Made by a program: the position numbers and the translations under genes
Shown here: positions 1-8,835 of the stretch, piece by piece
Layout: each line of letters begins with the position of its first letter
How positions within the stretch are numbered: the first letter of the stretch is position 1
Assembly: GCF_002483205.1 (NCBI RefSeq)
Contig: NZ_DLHM01000002.1
Location: forward strand, 310,001-374,000
Direction of reading: 5' to 3'
DNA length: 64,000 nt
DNA from: Flavihumibacter sp. UBA7668
GTDB taxonomy: Bacteria > Bacteroidota > Bacteroidia > Chitinophagales > Chitinophagaceae
Notes under the pieces: model-generated
Told to the model about the DNA's origin: nothing
The model's database searches: none
The model's input: the letters and a program-made list of their open reading frames with translations, nothing else

Positions 1-3000
1 ACCAGCATCTTTCAATGGGAGGGAGGGCACTGTTTCCAGTAATTCCGATTGTGCCTTTTTAAATGGAATACTGATGGTAAACTCGGTTCCTCTGGTTGCA
101 CCAACAGGCGGACTTTTTACCGTTATTGTTCCGTCCATCAATTTCACCAGTTCCTGGGTAAGGGAGAGCCCAATGCCTGTACCTTCTGTTGTTCGGGTAT
201 GGCTATTGTCCACCTGATAAAATCGGTCAAAAATATGTTCCAGCTGATTTTCCGGTATGCCGATGCCCGTGTCTTTTACTTTTAGAACAAGAATGGTAGT
301 ATCCGGATCAGGATTGGCAAGCTGTGTTATTGATACATACACATTTCCTAATGCCGGTGTAAATTTTAAGGCATTGGACAGTAGGTTGGTTATTATCTGA
401 CTCAGTTTTTCCGGATCATAGGCTACCCGCATTTCATCGGTATCTGCCAGAAAATGAAATTGCTTTTGCTGACTCGCTGCCAGTGATTGAAAAGCTTCCA
501 CAATGTATCGCAGAAAGGCAACCAGGTCTCCGTTGATTTGGTGAAGACTCATCTTACCGTCTTCAAGTTTCGATAAATCCAGTAATTCATTTACCAGTTT
601 CAGCAGATTGTTTCCATTGCGAACAATCATGTTAAGTCCGTCATGGAGATGTTTTTCCGGATCGCTTTTGATCTGATTTGCCATGCCCAGAATAACGGTT
701 AGAGGTGTCCGAAATTCATGCGTAATGTTGGCATATAGCTGTGTTTTTACAGAATTTAATTCTTTGATTCGTTTGGCTTCTTTCTGCTCAAATTTTAGTT
801 GTGTTTGGAGTCTGGCTTTGTTTACTTTGAATCTGAAATAGGAAATCGCGCCATAGCCAATCAAAAATGCATAAATCAGGTAGGCCCACCAACTCAGCCA
901 CCAGGGCGGCAGGCTGGTAATAATTAATTCAGCCACTTTGTTGCTCCAGATTCCCCGGCTATTGGAGCCCTGCACGCGGAAGGTATAGTTGCCTGAAGGA
1001 AGGTGAATATAATTGGCTCTTCGGCGGTTTCCACTTTCTACCCATTCTTTATCTATGCCTGCCAATTGATAGCGGTATTTATTCTGATCCGGAGCCCTGA
1101 AATCAAGTGAGGAGAATTCAATGGTTAGCTGATCCTGCTCATGGTGGAGGGTGATGGCCGGAGTAAATTCAATCGCTTCTTTCAATAGTCCGCTTCCGTC
1201 GTTGGGCTTAATCTCTTTGTTATTGATCAATAATCGGGTGATGAATATATTTGGTGCAAATGTGTCGATCAGTATTTCTTTGGGATTAAAAACATTCATG
1301 CCGTTGATGCCACCGAAGGCGAGCTGACCGTTTGGAAATTTCGCAAAAGCACCCGTATTGAATTCGGCTGCCTGCAGGCCTGCTACTTCCGTAAAATGCC
1401 GGATATCGAATGTGCTATTCTTAGTAGCCGTAATACAAAAGAGCCCGTTATTGGTACTGCCCCATATATTCCCCATTTCATCTGAGAGGATGCCATAGAC
1501 GACATCATTGCAGAGCCCCTCTGCTGTGGTAATGTGACTGAATTTGCCGGTTGCTTTCTCCATCCGGTTCAGTCCGCCTCCCTTGGTACTGATCCATAAA
1601 GTACCGGGGTCTGAGGGGTCGTCCAGAAAAGAAGAAATATGTCCGTTGTTTAAGGAATTCCTGTTTTTCAGATTGGTTTGAAACCAGGTTATTTTGGGTG
1701 AAATCGCAGCCTGGTTTTCAATTTTTGCAAATCCTTTTTCAGTGCCCATCCATATAATGCCACTTCCATCCTGGTAGATGGTGGTGATTTGCGTATTTTT
1801 ATCCAATTGAATGGTTGAATCATTGGAAAGCGTGTATTCTTTTGCCTTTCCGGTGGCGGGATTAAATACGGTAAAGCTTCCGCCTAATCCGCCTATCCAG
1901 AAATGACCTTCATTGTCTTCCAGCATCCGTTGATCATCGCCATAATTGCCTTTGAGGTCAACCGGATAAATGCTGCTTTTTTTAGTGGTAAGATTTATTT
2001 GTTCCAGTTCCAGCAGTTTGGGGGAGGTGCGGGCTTTTCTTTTGGTGAGCCATAAATCGCCTTTACGGTTGATGAAGTAATCAAAGATGGTATGTTTTTT
2101 TTCCACCCAGTTATTATTGACCAAACTACCATCTGGCTGAACAATTTTGTCGGCGGCCCAACTTTGTACAAAAATTTCACCCTGGTTCGTGCGGATGATT
2201 TTTTTGACACTGAAGCCCCTTGCTTTGTGGTTGAATTTTTCTGATTCAAAAGAATATTTCCGGATGCCATGCCCATTTAATCCAAGCCAGATAAGGCCGG
2301 TTTTGTCTTTATATAGCTTCATACTGCCCACGAGGGTATCGCTGGCAATCAGGCAGTCATCCGGATTCAGGGGTTTATTTCGCTGCCATTTGCTTAGATC
2401 ATAGACCCGCAACAGGTTAAGATTGGAAATAGCAATCCAGAGCCGGTTATTGGTTTCCTTCAGAAAAAAGCTGCCCTGGCCATTCAATATGTTTTTGGAA
2501 AAACTAGGGTAGGCGATGAGGTTGTCGATTTCGCTGATGCGTTCATCGTTTATCCAGAGTCCGTCTGGCGAATTGAAAATAGTGTTGAAATGAAGCTTGA
2601 AATCTGTCTCCAAAACAAAGCTGTTTTTGTCCGGATGAAAGCGGAACTGTTTGCCATTGCAGTTGAACCAGGTTATTTTTTTTGAGTCGGTGTAAAGAAT
2701 CTGGTTGTAACAATCCATTGGTTTGGGAATCTGTTCGAAAATTGGAGGGGTGGATTTTTCGAAAAAATCAGTGGGTAGTGTGATGATATCAAACCTGGTT
2801 TCGGTGGAATTGATTAAAAAACGACCATCTGCCAATTCGGTTATCTGGTGGTTGATTCGATTGCCGGAAAGACTATTGGGATCCTTCGGTTTGTGCAGGA
2901 TTCTGTGAAAACGCTCTTTTTTCTTATCAAAAACATTGATGCCATTGTCTTCGGTTCCAATCCAGATCCGGTCTTTGCTGTCTTCATAGAGATGCAGGGT

Positions 3001-3267
3001 GGCATTGCTGCTGATAGTGGTTGAATCGTAGGCATTATAGGCGTACACTTTAAAATTATAGCCATCGTACCGGTTGAGTCCGGCTTTGGTAGTAAACCAG
3101 AGAAATCCGTTTTTGTCCTGCAGAATGTCCCAGATATAGCCCTGCGATAATCCTTTGGAGGTGGAGATGGATTCGTAGGAGAGGGGAGATTGGGAAAGAA
3201 TTTTTTCATGCCAAAGCATACCCATTAGGCAACAGAAAATGGTAGTTAGATGCCGGTGGATATGCAT
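1..3267 (-). CDS. Hybrid two-component sensor histidine kinase (ligand-binding propeller type), 3' end outside window
   Basis: The reading frame opens with ATG at 3267 and is still open at base 1, so about 1089 residues are visible. After a short hydrophobic N-terminus come two-component propeller repeats (for example LSQGYIWDILQDKNGFLWF), then a Y_Y_Y-like domain (YRYQLAGIDKEW), one membrane segment near 840-930 (PPWWLSWWAYLIYAFLIGY), a HisKA box with the phospho-acceptor His in ITHEFRTPLT, and an HATPase domain with VKDTGIGIPE and EGTGIGLSL. Proteins of this family sense sugars or glycan fragments in the periplasm and usually continue into a receiver and an AraC-type helix-turn-helix. That C-terminal part lies beyond the window and is inferred only. 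The target locus is not identifiable here; the nearest gene on the plus strand is divergent. Confidence 0.9.
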   Translation of the reverse strand, partial: MHIHRHLTTIFCCLMGMLWHEKILSQSPLSYESISTSKGLSQGYIWDILQDKNGFLWFTTKAGLNRYDGYNFKVYAYNAYDSTTISSNATLHLYEDSKDRIWIGTEDNGINVFDKKKERFHRILHKPKDPNSLSGNRINHQITELADGRFLINSTETRFDIITLPTDFFEKSTPPIFEQIPKPMDCYNQILYTDSKKITWFNCNGKQFRFHPDKNSFVLETDFKLHFNTIFNSPDGLWINDERISEIDNLIAYPSFSKNILNGQGSFFLKETNNRLWIAISNLNLLRVYDLSKWQRNKPLNPDDCLIASDTLVGSMKLYKDKTGLIWLGLNGHGIRKYSFESEKFNHKARGFSVKKIIRTNQGEIFVQSWAADKIVQPDGSLVNNNWVEKKHTIFDYFINRKGDLWLTKRKARTSPKLLELEQINLTTKKSSIYPVDLKGNYGDDQRMLEDNEGHFWIGGLGGSFTVFNPATGKAKEYTLSNDSTIQLDKNTQITTIYQDGSGIIWMGTEKGFAKIENQAAISPKITWFQTNLKNRNSLNNGHISSFLDDPSDPGTLWISTKGGGLNRMEKATGKFSHITTAEGLCNDVVYGILSDEMGNIWGSTNNGLFCITATKNSTFDIRHFTEVAGLQAAEFNTGAFAKFPNGQLAFGGINGMNVFNPKEILIDTFAPNIFITRLLINNKEIKPNDGSGLLKEAIEFTPAITLHHEQDQLTIEFSSLDFRAPDQNKYRYQLAGIDKEWVESGNRRRANYIHLPSGNYTFRVQGSNSRGIWSNKVAELIITSLPPWWLSWWAYLIYAFLIGYGAISYFRFKVNKARLQTQLKFEQKEAKRIKELNSVKTQLYANITHEFRTPLTVILGMANQIKSDPEKHLHDGLNMIVRNGNNLLKLVNELLDLSKLEDGKMSLHQINGDLVAFLRYIVEAFQSLAASQQKQFHFLADTDEMRVAYDPEKLSQIITNLLSNALKFTPALGNVYVSITQLANPDPDTTILVLKVKDTGIGIPENQLEHIFDRFYQVDNSHTRTTEGTGIGLSLTQELVKLMDGTITVKSPPVGATRGTEFTISIPFKKAQSELLETVPSLPLKDAG

Positions 3268-3472
3268 GGTTCTTCTAATTTAAGTTATTAAAGGCTTAGA
3301 TGGCGTGCGGTGCTATGCAATTGGAGCGAAAGCGGAAAAAATGGTGAAATTATCCTGATGGGATAAAATTTGTCCGGTTGAAAGATGGATTTGACCGATT
3401 CTATTGTGGCTTTGTCCTAGCAGAAAATGGAGGGCGGGAGGAACTTTATGGTTCACCCTAAATCAATTTAAA

Positions 3473-4213
3473 ATGAAGAAGCAATTCAGCTTAAAACAGA
3501 TGCTGGTTTATAGTCTGCTACTATTACCGGTACTAGTTTCTGCACAGGCAAAAAATCTGCTATCCACACACCGGGTATTTCCAAAAATGGAAAAGATTGC
3601 GGAGTTTGAAAAAGCATTGGCCGCGCATGCACAAAAATACCATACGGGAGATGTGCATTGGCGGGTGTTTTTTATACAATCCGGTCCGGATGCAGGGGGC
3701 TATCATATTACCGAGGGGCCAACCAGTTGGGAGGCAGAGGATGCGAGGGGTGATCTTGGTCCGGAGCATACGGCCGACTGGAACAAAAATGTATCGGTTC
3801 ATTTGACAGACCGGCAATCTTCGGGATATTCGGTTTATCTGGATTCGCTGAGTACGATTGCGGTGGGCGATTTTACGGATAAGATTAATATCTCGCATGT
3901 TTATCCCAAGGTTGCTCAGGGAGATGAGGTAGTTAAACTGATCAAAAAGCTAAAGAAAACCTGGACAGCTTCCGGCGTAACGGTGGCAGTGTATGCAGCC
4001 AGTTCATCCGGTAAGGCACAATATGTATTGGTAACCAGGTACAAACAGGGGTTAAAAGAACGAGAAAACGGATTTAGGAAGCCATTCAAAGAAGTATATG
4101 AGTCGATACATGGAGAAGGATCCCATGCCCATTACCTGAAGGATGTGGCGGAGTTTGTAGAGGAGAGTTGGAGTGAGTTGTTATTTCTCCGCAAGGACTT
4201 AAGCTCCAAATAA
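3473..4213 (+). CDS. Secreted protein of unknown function, 246 aa
   Basis: ATG at 3473 was chosen because MKKQFSLKQ followed by a hydrophobic run and VSAQA is a clear Sec signal peptide. A longer in-frame extension to 3404 has no such signal and is not credible. The mature part has repeated motifs such as HRVFPKMEKIAEFEKAL and ISHVYPKVAQGDEVVKLIKKL, suggestive of two related alpha-beta units like those of dimeric ferredoxin-fold (ABM-like) proteins, but this fold call is only an impression. No catalytic residues are recognised. It lies 10 bp upstream of the MFS gene and may be co-transcribed with it. Confidence 0.7.
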   Translation: MKKQFSLKQMLVYSLLLLPVLVSAQAKNLLSTHRVFPKMEKIAEFEKALAAHAQKYHTGDVHWRVFFIQSGPDAGGYHITEGPTSWEAEDARGDLGPEHTADWNKNVSVHLTDRQSSGYSVYLDSLSTIAVGDFTDKINISHVYPKVAQGDEVVKLIKKLKKTWTASGVTVAVYAASSSGKAQYVLVTRYKQGLKERENGFRKPFKEVYESIHGEGSHAHYLKDVAEFVEESWSELLFLRKDLSSK

Positions 4214-4223
4214 ATTAACAGCC

Positions 4224-5564
4224 ATGCAACTCACCCCATCTTTTGCAATAAGCGGGAGTAGGCGACTGCCTGCAATGGCAGACAGTACAGGGCTTCGTTA
4301 TTTCAATTTTATTGCCTTGTATTTTGCGCAGGGGATTCCGGAGGGTATGCTAACCTTCGGAATCCCTGCATGGCTGGCGATGAACGGAAAATCGCCGGGA
4401 GAGATCGCTGCTTTTACTAATATGGCGGTGCTGCCCTGGAGTTTTAAATTTATTGTGGCGCCCATAATGGATCGATATACCTATTTGCCGATGGGGCGCA
4501 AGCGACCCTGGGTATTAGTGGGACAGGCCGGATTGGTACTGAGTTGTATTCTTATGGCCTATGAGCCGGATCCTCTGAATAATTTGAACCGGTTGATGTT
4601 GCTGGCTTTTGTTGTAGCAAGTTTTGGAGCCTTGCAGGATGTGGCAACAGATGGAATGGCAGTGGATATTATTCCCGCACATCAGCAGGCGAGAGCCAAT
4701 GGGTTGATGTGGGGATCGAAGATTGTGGGAATGTCCGTTTCGCTGGCCATTGGAAGCTGGTTGTTGAGCAGCTATGGATTTAAAGCAGCGATATGGATGA
4801 TGGCGATTGTAATTGGTACTACTATGCTGGTACCTGCTTTTTTGAGAGAAAAGCAGGGAGAGCGGATAGCACCCTGGACAAAGGGGCAGGCATCTCCTGA
4901 AAATCTGAAGTGGCAGCTGACTAACTGGAGACAGATTTTTCAATCGTTGTACCGCGTTTTTACTTTACGTAATTCTATTTTGATTGCTTTGGTTTTATTT
5001 GTTTGTCAGGGTGGGTTTAAATATATGTCCACCATAATGCCCATTTTTACCGTAATGGAATTGGGATGGACCAATGTAGACTATTCGCAATATTATGCCA
5101 CAGCTAAGCTGGCAGGCGGACTAGCGGGCATGTTGTTAGGCGGCATCCTGATCGACAAATTTGGTAAGAAGCGGATGTTGAACAGTTATTTGCTTGGGAT
5201 GATTGTCTGTGTATCAATACTTGCTTTTTCAACCAGGTATTGGAATGACCGTAGTTTTATTTTCGCCTTTATGCTGGCGTATAATTTGTTGTACACTTTT
5301 TCCTGTATTGCGGTTTTTGCCATCGCTATGCAGTGTTGCTGGAAAAAAGTTTCTGCCAGCCAGTTTACCTTGTATATGACGGTGGCCAATTTGGGGCAGA
5401 TTGTCTTTTCGGGATTTATTGGTCCCATTAAATCAGTTTTCGGGTGGGAGCTCTCGCTCTTTGCCTTCGCGTTAATTATTGGCATTGCCTGGCTGATTCT
5501 GCAATTTGTAGATATTGATAAGCAGATTAGCCGGGTGGTTGATTTGGAAACAAAGGATGTGTAA
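4224..5564 (+). CDS. MFS permease of the AmpG/PAT type
   Basis: This is a 446-aa, highly hydrophobic protein with about 12 predicted membrane segments. The stretch SFKFIVAPIMDRYT followed by MGRKRPWVL matches the AmpG-type signature (in AmpG, LKFLWAPLMDRY then GRRRGW). AmpG-family permeases import muropeptides (anhydromuropeptide recycling); related PAT transporters carry other substrates, so the substrate is inferred. The N-terminus is uncertain: ATG 4224 gives a polar 17-residue leader whose DNA forms a short hairpin (CTGCC...GGCAG), while ATG at 4275 (MADSTGLRYFNFIALYF) starts close to the first membrane segment and is a good alternative. Downstream lies a separate lipoprotein gene. Confidence 0.8.
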   Translation: MQLTPSFAISGSRRLPAMADSTGLRYFNFIALYFAQGIPEGMLTFGIPAWLAMNGKSPGEIAAFTNMAVLPWSFKFIVAPIMDRYTYLPMGRKRPWVLVGQAGLVLSCILMAYEPDPLNNLNRLMLLAFVVASFGALQDVATDGMAVDIIPAHQQARANGLMWGSKIVGMSVSLAIGSWLLSSYGFKAAIWMMAIVIGTTMLVPAFLREKQGERIAPWTKGQASPENLKWQLTNWRQIFQSLYRVFTLRNSILIALVLFVCQGGFKYMSTIMPIFTVMELGWTNVDYSQYYATAKLAGGLAGMLLGGILIDKFGKKRMLNSYLLGMIVCVSILAFSTRYWNDRSFIFAFMLAYNLLYTFSCIAVFAIAMQCCWKKVSASQFTLYMTVANLGQIVFSGFIGPIKSVFGWELSLFAFALIIGIAWLILQFVDIDKQISRVVDLETKDV

Positions 5565-5607
5565 GCGTTTCGTTTGCGCAGTTCCCTCAGAATTGATATA
5601 TTGATGC

Positions 5608-6342
5608 ATGATTCGATTTGCATTTTTACTCGTTTTCCCAGCTATATTATCTTATTCATGTAATAATAATCAACCAACTATTGAACAGGAGGCTGAAAGC
5701 AAATCCGACTCCAGTGCAGTTATAAATGATGCTACTTCCAAAATTAATTTTCAGACAAGCAATTTTGTGGAAATTGACAGCTCAGGAATTCTTTTATTTC
5801 CTCTTTCTGGAGGGGAATCAAAAAGAGAAAATGGTGAATTTTATTATAAGGAAATGCCGAATAATAATTATTGGAATATATTATTTCATAATACAAAGTC
5901 GAATACTACTCATTTATTAAGTGAAAAGAAAATTTTAATTCAAAGCTTTCATCCGGAGAACGGCCGATTCGCAAATCAGGAGACGAATCAATTTAATCAA
6001 TATATATATTACGAGGCAATTTCGCATGACTATAATCGTGATAAGAAATTGTCCAATAGTGATCCAGTTTATTTGTTTATTTCGGATAAGCTAGGAGGTG
6101 AGTTCAGACAAATTTCCCCATCAAATGGTTCTGTTATCAATTGGAAGTTTGTACATTCAAGTAAGAAAATAATAATGACTGTCAAAAAGGATAGCGATAA
6201 GAATTTTGTATTTGATGAAGGTGACGAGACAGCAGCCTATGAATATAACCCAGGAAACGAATCAGGAGCTGTTGAGATATTCTCCACCGAGTTGAAGAAT
6301 AAGCTGAAGAGTTTGTATAATCGGGATTGGAAAATAAAATGA
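5608..6342 (+). CDS. Predicted lipoprotein, function unknown
   Basis: This 244-aa protein starts MIRFAFLLVFPAILSYSCNNN. The LSYSC stretch is a lipobox with Cys at residue 18, followed by a polar Ser/Asn/Glu-rich linker, so it should be a membrane-anchored lipoprotein. The body is rich in Asn, Lys and aromatic residues and contains HDYNRDKKLSNSDPVYLF, which resembles a calcium-binding-like loop often seen in beta-propeller proteins. No enzyme motif is visible. The gene is more AT-rich than its upstream neighbour and ends 6 bp before the next gene, so the two are probably one transcript. Confidence 0.65.
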   Translation: MIRFAFLLVFPAILSYSCNNNQPTIEQEAESKSDSSAVINDATSKINFQTSNFVEIDSSGILLFPLSGGESKRENGEFYYKEMPNNNYWNILFHNTKSNTTHLLSEKKILIQSFHPENGRFANQETNQFNQYIYYEAISHDYNRDKKLSNSDPVYLFISDKLGGEFRQISPSNGSVINWKFVHSSKKIIMTVKKDSDKNFVFDEGDETAAYEYNPGNESGAVEIFSTELKNKLKSLYNRDWKIK

Positions 6343-6348
6343 TGTATT

Positions 6349-7332
6349 ATGAAGTACCTTATCATTATTTTTTTTGTTTTTTCCACCTCTGTTTTAATCG
6401 CTCAGGAAAAGACACCGGAAGATTTTGGGTTTCGACATCTTCAAATGCCCTATCAGGGAACTGTTGTGGATATTTTAGTCAAGAGCCAGCCGGGAGAGGA
6501 ATCTAAAGAAAAGCCCTTGTTTTTATTTTGTCAGGGAAGTTTGCCTCAACCCCTGATTAAATATGATGAAAAAGGGAAATTTGGGGTTTTTCCTTTTAAT
6601 CCGGATAGTTTGGGGATGGATTATCATTTGGTAATTATCAGCAAACCATTCATACCTGTTATTGCGCATGTTTCGCAATTGAACGCGGATTATTCATATA
6701 AAGATAGTACCGGTAATTTCCCTCAGGGTTATACAACCCATAATTACCTTGATTATTATGTGAACAGAAACATAGATGTGCTGCGGTATTTGCAAAAACA
6801 GGACTGGGTTTCTTCAAAAAAATTAGTAGTAGCCGGACATTCTGAAGGCAGCACGATTGCGGCAAAAATGGCAACCATTTATCATAAAATTACGCACCTG
6901 ATTTATTCCGGTGGAAATCCATTGGGAAGAATTTTAACGGTAATTGAGCAGGAAAGAGCAATGGAGACCTCTTCCACCACACCCATTGCGGAAGAGCAAT
7001 TTGGTTTTTGGAAAGATATAGTGGCCAATCCCAATAATAATGTTTCAACAGGGGATACCTATCGCTCCATGTATAGTTTTTCGATTCCCCCGATTCAGTA
7101 CCTGGAAAAACTGAAGATACCGGTCCTTGTTTGCTATGGCACCAAAGATGCGGCGGGTACCTACAATGATTATTTGCGTATTGAAACCATTCGTAACAGG
7201 AAGGATAATTTTACATTTAAAGCCTATATCGGAACGGAGCACAATTATTTTCCGGTAAAATCGAATGGTGAAATTGATTACGAAACCTACAACTGGGACA
7301 AGGTAGCCGGTGATTGGCGGGACTGGTTATAA
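6349..7332 (+). CDS. Secreted alpha/beta hydrolase
   Basis: This is a 327-aa protein with a signal peptide (MKYLIIIFFVFSTSVLIAQE). It has the alpha/beta-hydrolase nucleophile elbow G-H-S-E-G at about residue 164 (VVAGHSEGSTIAAKMA), an oxyanion-side strand (FLFCQGSLPQPL), a late strand with an acidic residue (VLVCYGTKDAAG) and a C-terminal histidine in GTEHNYFPV. These fit a Ser-Asp-His triad. The family includes dipeptidyl peptidase-, esterase- and dienelactone hydrolase-like enzymes; the substrate cannot be told from the sequence. The gene directly follows the lipoprotein gene. Confidence 0.8.
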   Translation: MKYLIIIFFVFSTSVLIAQEKTPEDFGFRHLQMPYQGTVVDILVKSQPGEESKEKPLFLFCQGSLPQPLIKYDEKGKFGVFPFNPDSLGMDYHLVIISKPFIPVIAHVSQLNADYSYKDSTGNFPQGYTTHNYLDYYVNRNIDVLRYLQKQDWVSSKKLVVAGHSEGSTIAAKMATIYHKITHLIYSGGNPLGRILTVIEQERAMETSSTTPIAEEQFGFWKDIVANPNNNVSTGDTYRSMYSFSIPPIQYLEKLKIPVLVCYGTKDAAGTYNDYLRIETIRNRKDNFTFKAYIGTEHNYFPVKSNGEIDYETYNWDKVAGDWRDWL

Positions 7333-7356
7333 ATCTAAAAAAAGTTTGAGTTTATT

Positions 7357-7402
7357 TTGTGAAACCGAAAGGTTGCATATATATTTGCAACCAATTAGTT
7401 TC
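7357..7402 (+). promoter_or_regulatory. Promoter with overlapping palindromic operator for the DHFR-like/ArsR/AHSA1 operon
   Basis: A Bacteroidota-type promoter is visible: TTG at 7357-7359, a 20-nt spacer, and TATATTTG (TAnnTTTG) at 7380-7387. A perfect palindrome GGTTGCA-N8-TGCAACC (7371-7392) covers the -7 element, and an outer pair GAAAC (7361-7365) / GTTTC (7398-7402) flanks it. Repressor binding here would block RNA polymerase. The ArsR-type gene two positions downstream is the natural candidate for autorepression; that assignment is inference. Confidence 0.7.
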
Positions 7403-7416
7403 ATAACCTAAAATCA

Positions 7417-7989
7417 ATGAAAATGCGAAAACTAAAATTACAGGTACAGATTTCAGTGGATGGATTCATTTCAGGGCAAAATGGAGAAATGGACTGGCTG
7501 GTATTTAATTGGTCCGACGATATCAAAGAATATGTGGATGAAATAACCAGGCCGGTAGATACAATACTGCTTGGCAGGAACCTGGCTACCGGATTTATAC
7601 CCTATTGGGCAGCGGTAGCTGCAGATCAGAATAACCCGGAGCAGGAAGCAGGAATAAAATATTCCGAAACGAAGAAGATTGTATTCAGTAGAACCCTTAC
7701 TAAATCGGAATGGGATAATACAGAGGTGGAGAATGGGGATTTTGTAGAAAAAATTAAGTACTTAAAGCAACAACCGGGAAAAGATTTGATTGTTTATGGT
7801 GGGGCCGGATTTGTGTCCTCTCTGATTAAAGAACAATTGATTGATGAACTGCATCTGTTTGTGAATCCGGCCATATTAGGGAAGGGTATGCCTGTATTTC
7901 AGGAGGTTGAAACCATGCAAAAACTACAAGTAGCCTTCTCCAGGCAGTTTGATTGTGGTATTATGCTGCTTGTATACAAACCAGAATAA
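7417..7989 (+). CDS. Dihydrofolate reductase-like (RibD C-terminal) family protein
   Basis: This 190-aa protein starts with [16 protein letters not shown], the usual first strand of the RibD C-terminal/DHFR-like fold (S-x-DG-x-I/V-A/S). It continues with [13 protein letters not shown], then [14 protein letters not shown] (glycine-rich NADPH-binding turn) and a final [16 protein letters not shown]. Family members (YwjB, YyaP and relatives) are putative NADPH-dependent reductases of unknown substrate. It is the first gene of a three-gene operon with an ArsR-type repressor and an AHSA1 protein, a common trio in Bacteroidota. ATG 7417 is used; ATG 7423 is an alternative. Confidence 0.85.
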   Translation: MKMRKLKLQVQISVDGFISGQNGEMDWLVFNWSDDIKEYVDEITRPVDTILLGRNLATGFIPYWAAVAADQNNPEQEAGIKYSETKKIVFSRTLTKSEWDNTEVENGDFVEKIKYLKQQPGKDLIVYGGAGFVSSLIKEQLIDELHLFVNPAILGKGMPVFQEVETMQKLQVAFSRQFDCGIMLLVYKPE

Positions 7990-7991
7990 CT

Positions 7992-8315
7992 ATGCGAAGA
8001 GATATATTTCAAGCCATTGCTGATCCGACGAGACGGGCCATCCTTGTATTAATAGCACTGCAGGCAATGACACCCAATGCTATTGCAGAACATTTTGATT
8101 CAACGAGACAAGCGGTATCAAAACACCTGCGAATATTAACTGAATGCGAGTTGGTTAGGCAGGAACAAAAAGGCCGTGAAATATACTACCAGCTTGAAGT
8201 GGAGAAGATGAAAGAAATTGACCAATGGTTAGATCAATTCAGAAAAATTTGGGAAGTTCGGTTTAATCAGCTGGATGATTTATTAGTTTCCATTAAAACA
8301 AAACAAAAAAAATGA
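7992..8315 (+). CDS. ArsR-family transcriptional repressor
   Basis: This 107-aa winged-helix protein is started at ATG 7992, where [18 protein letters not shown] is the canonical ArsR N-terminus; a longer frame upstream would overlap the preceding gene by 37 bp. The recognition region [13 protein letters not shown] and the wing ([10 protein letters not shown]) are intact. No cysteine metal-binding motif is present, so it belongs to the AHSA1-linked subgroup rather than to true arsenic sensors. Its stop overlaps the start of the AHSA1 gene by 4 bp (ATGA), implying translational coupling. It probably binds the palindrome at 7371-7392. Confidence 0.9.
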   Translation: MRRDIFQAIADPTRRAILVLIALQAMTPNAIAEHFDSTRQAVSKHLRILTECELVRQEQKGREIYYQLEVEKMKEIDQWLDQFRKIWEVRFNQLDDLLVSIKTKQKK

Positions 8316-8830
8316 ACCCCAACTTATTATATGACTTTATTGCTGATAAGGCGACCAGCCAATTAACTTTAAAGCGCGAGTTTTTAGCAGATCGGCAAAT
8401 GGTTTGGAATTGTTATACACAGAGTGAACTACTAAACCAATGGTTTGCACCAAAGCCAATGACCACCCGAACCAAATCTATGAAGTTTAGAGATGGCGGG
8501 CATTGGCATTATGCAATGATTGATCCGGATGGAAAAGAATATTGGGGATATACCGAGTATATCACCATTCAGCCAATTGATTATTACACGGCACTAGATG
8601 CATTCAGTAATGAAATGGGAGAAGTGAATAAGGAACTTCCCCGGGCAAAATGGAAGGTTTTATTTTTAGATAAGGGTGAAAAAACACTTGTTGAGACGAC
8701 TGTTCAATACAGTTCTTTATCTGATTTGGAAACAGTGATTCAGATGGGAATGGAGCAGGGAATGAAGCTAACCCTTGAAAAACTTGATGAATTATTACTA
8801 AAATTGCAGGAAGGTGCTAAAATGCAATAA
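8312..8830 (+). CDS. AHSA1/SRPBCC-domain protein
   Basis: This 172-aa protein has the Activator of Hsp90 ATPase homologue 1-like START-type fold. Typical segments are [43 protein letters not shown] and a C-terminal helix [17 protein letters not shown]. The fold forms a hydrophobic pocket; no catalytic function is established for the family. Its translational coupling to an ArsR-type repressor is the standard arrangement and suggests a role in responding to a small hydrophobic compound, which is inference. Confidence 0.88.
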   Translation: MNPNLLYDFIADKATSQLTLKREFLADRQMVWNCYTQSELLNQWFAPKPMTTRTKSMKFRDGGHWHYAMIDPDGKEYWGYTEYITIQPIDYYTALDAFSNEMGEVNKELPRAKWKVLFLDKGEKTLVETTVQYSSLSDLETVIQMGMEQGMKLTLEKLDELLLKLQEGAKMQ

Positions 8831-8835
8831 AATTA

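Noticed and set aside
3404..3472. Longer N-terminus for the secreted protein at 3473
   Set aside because: It adds a polar segment before a clear signal peptide and lacks a sensible ribosome site.
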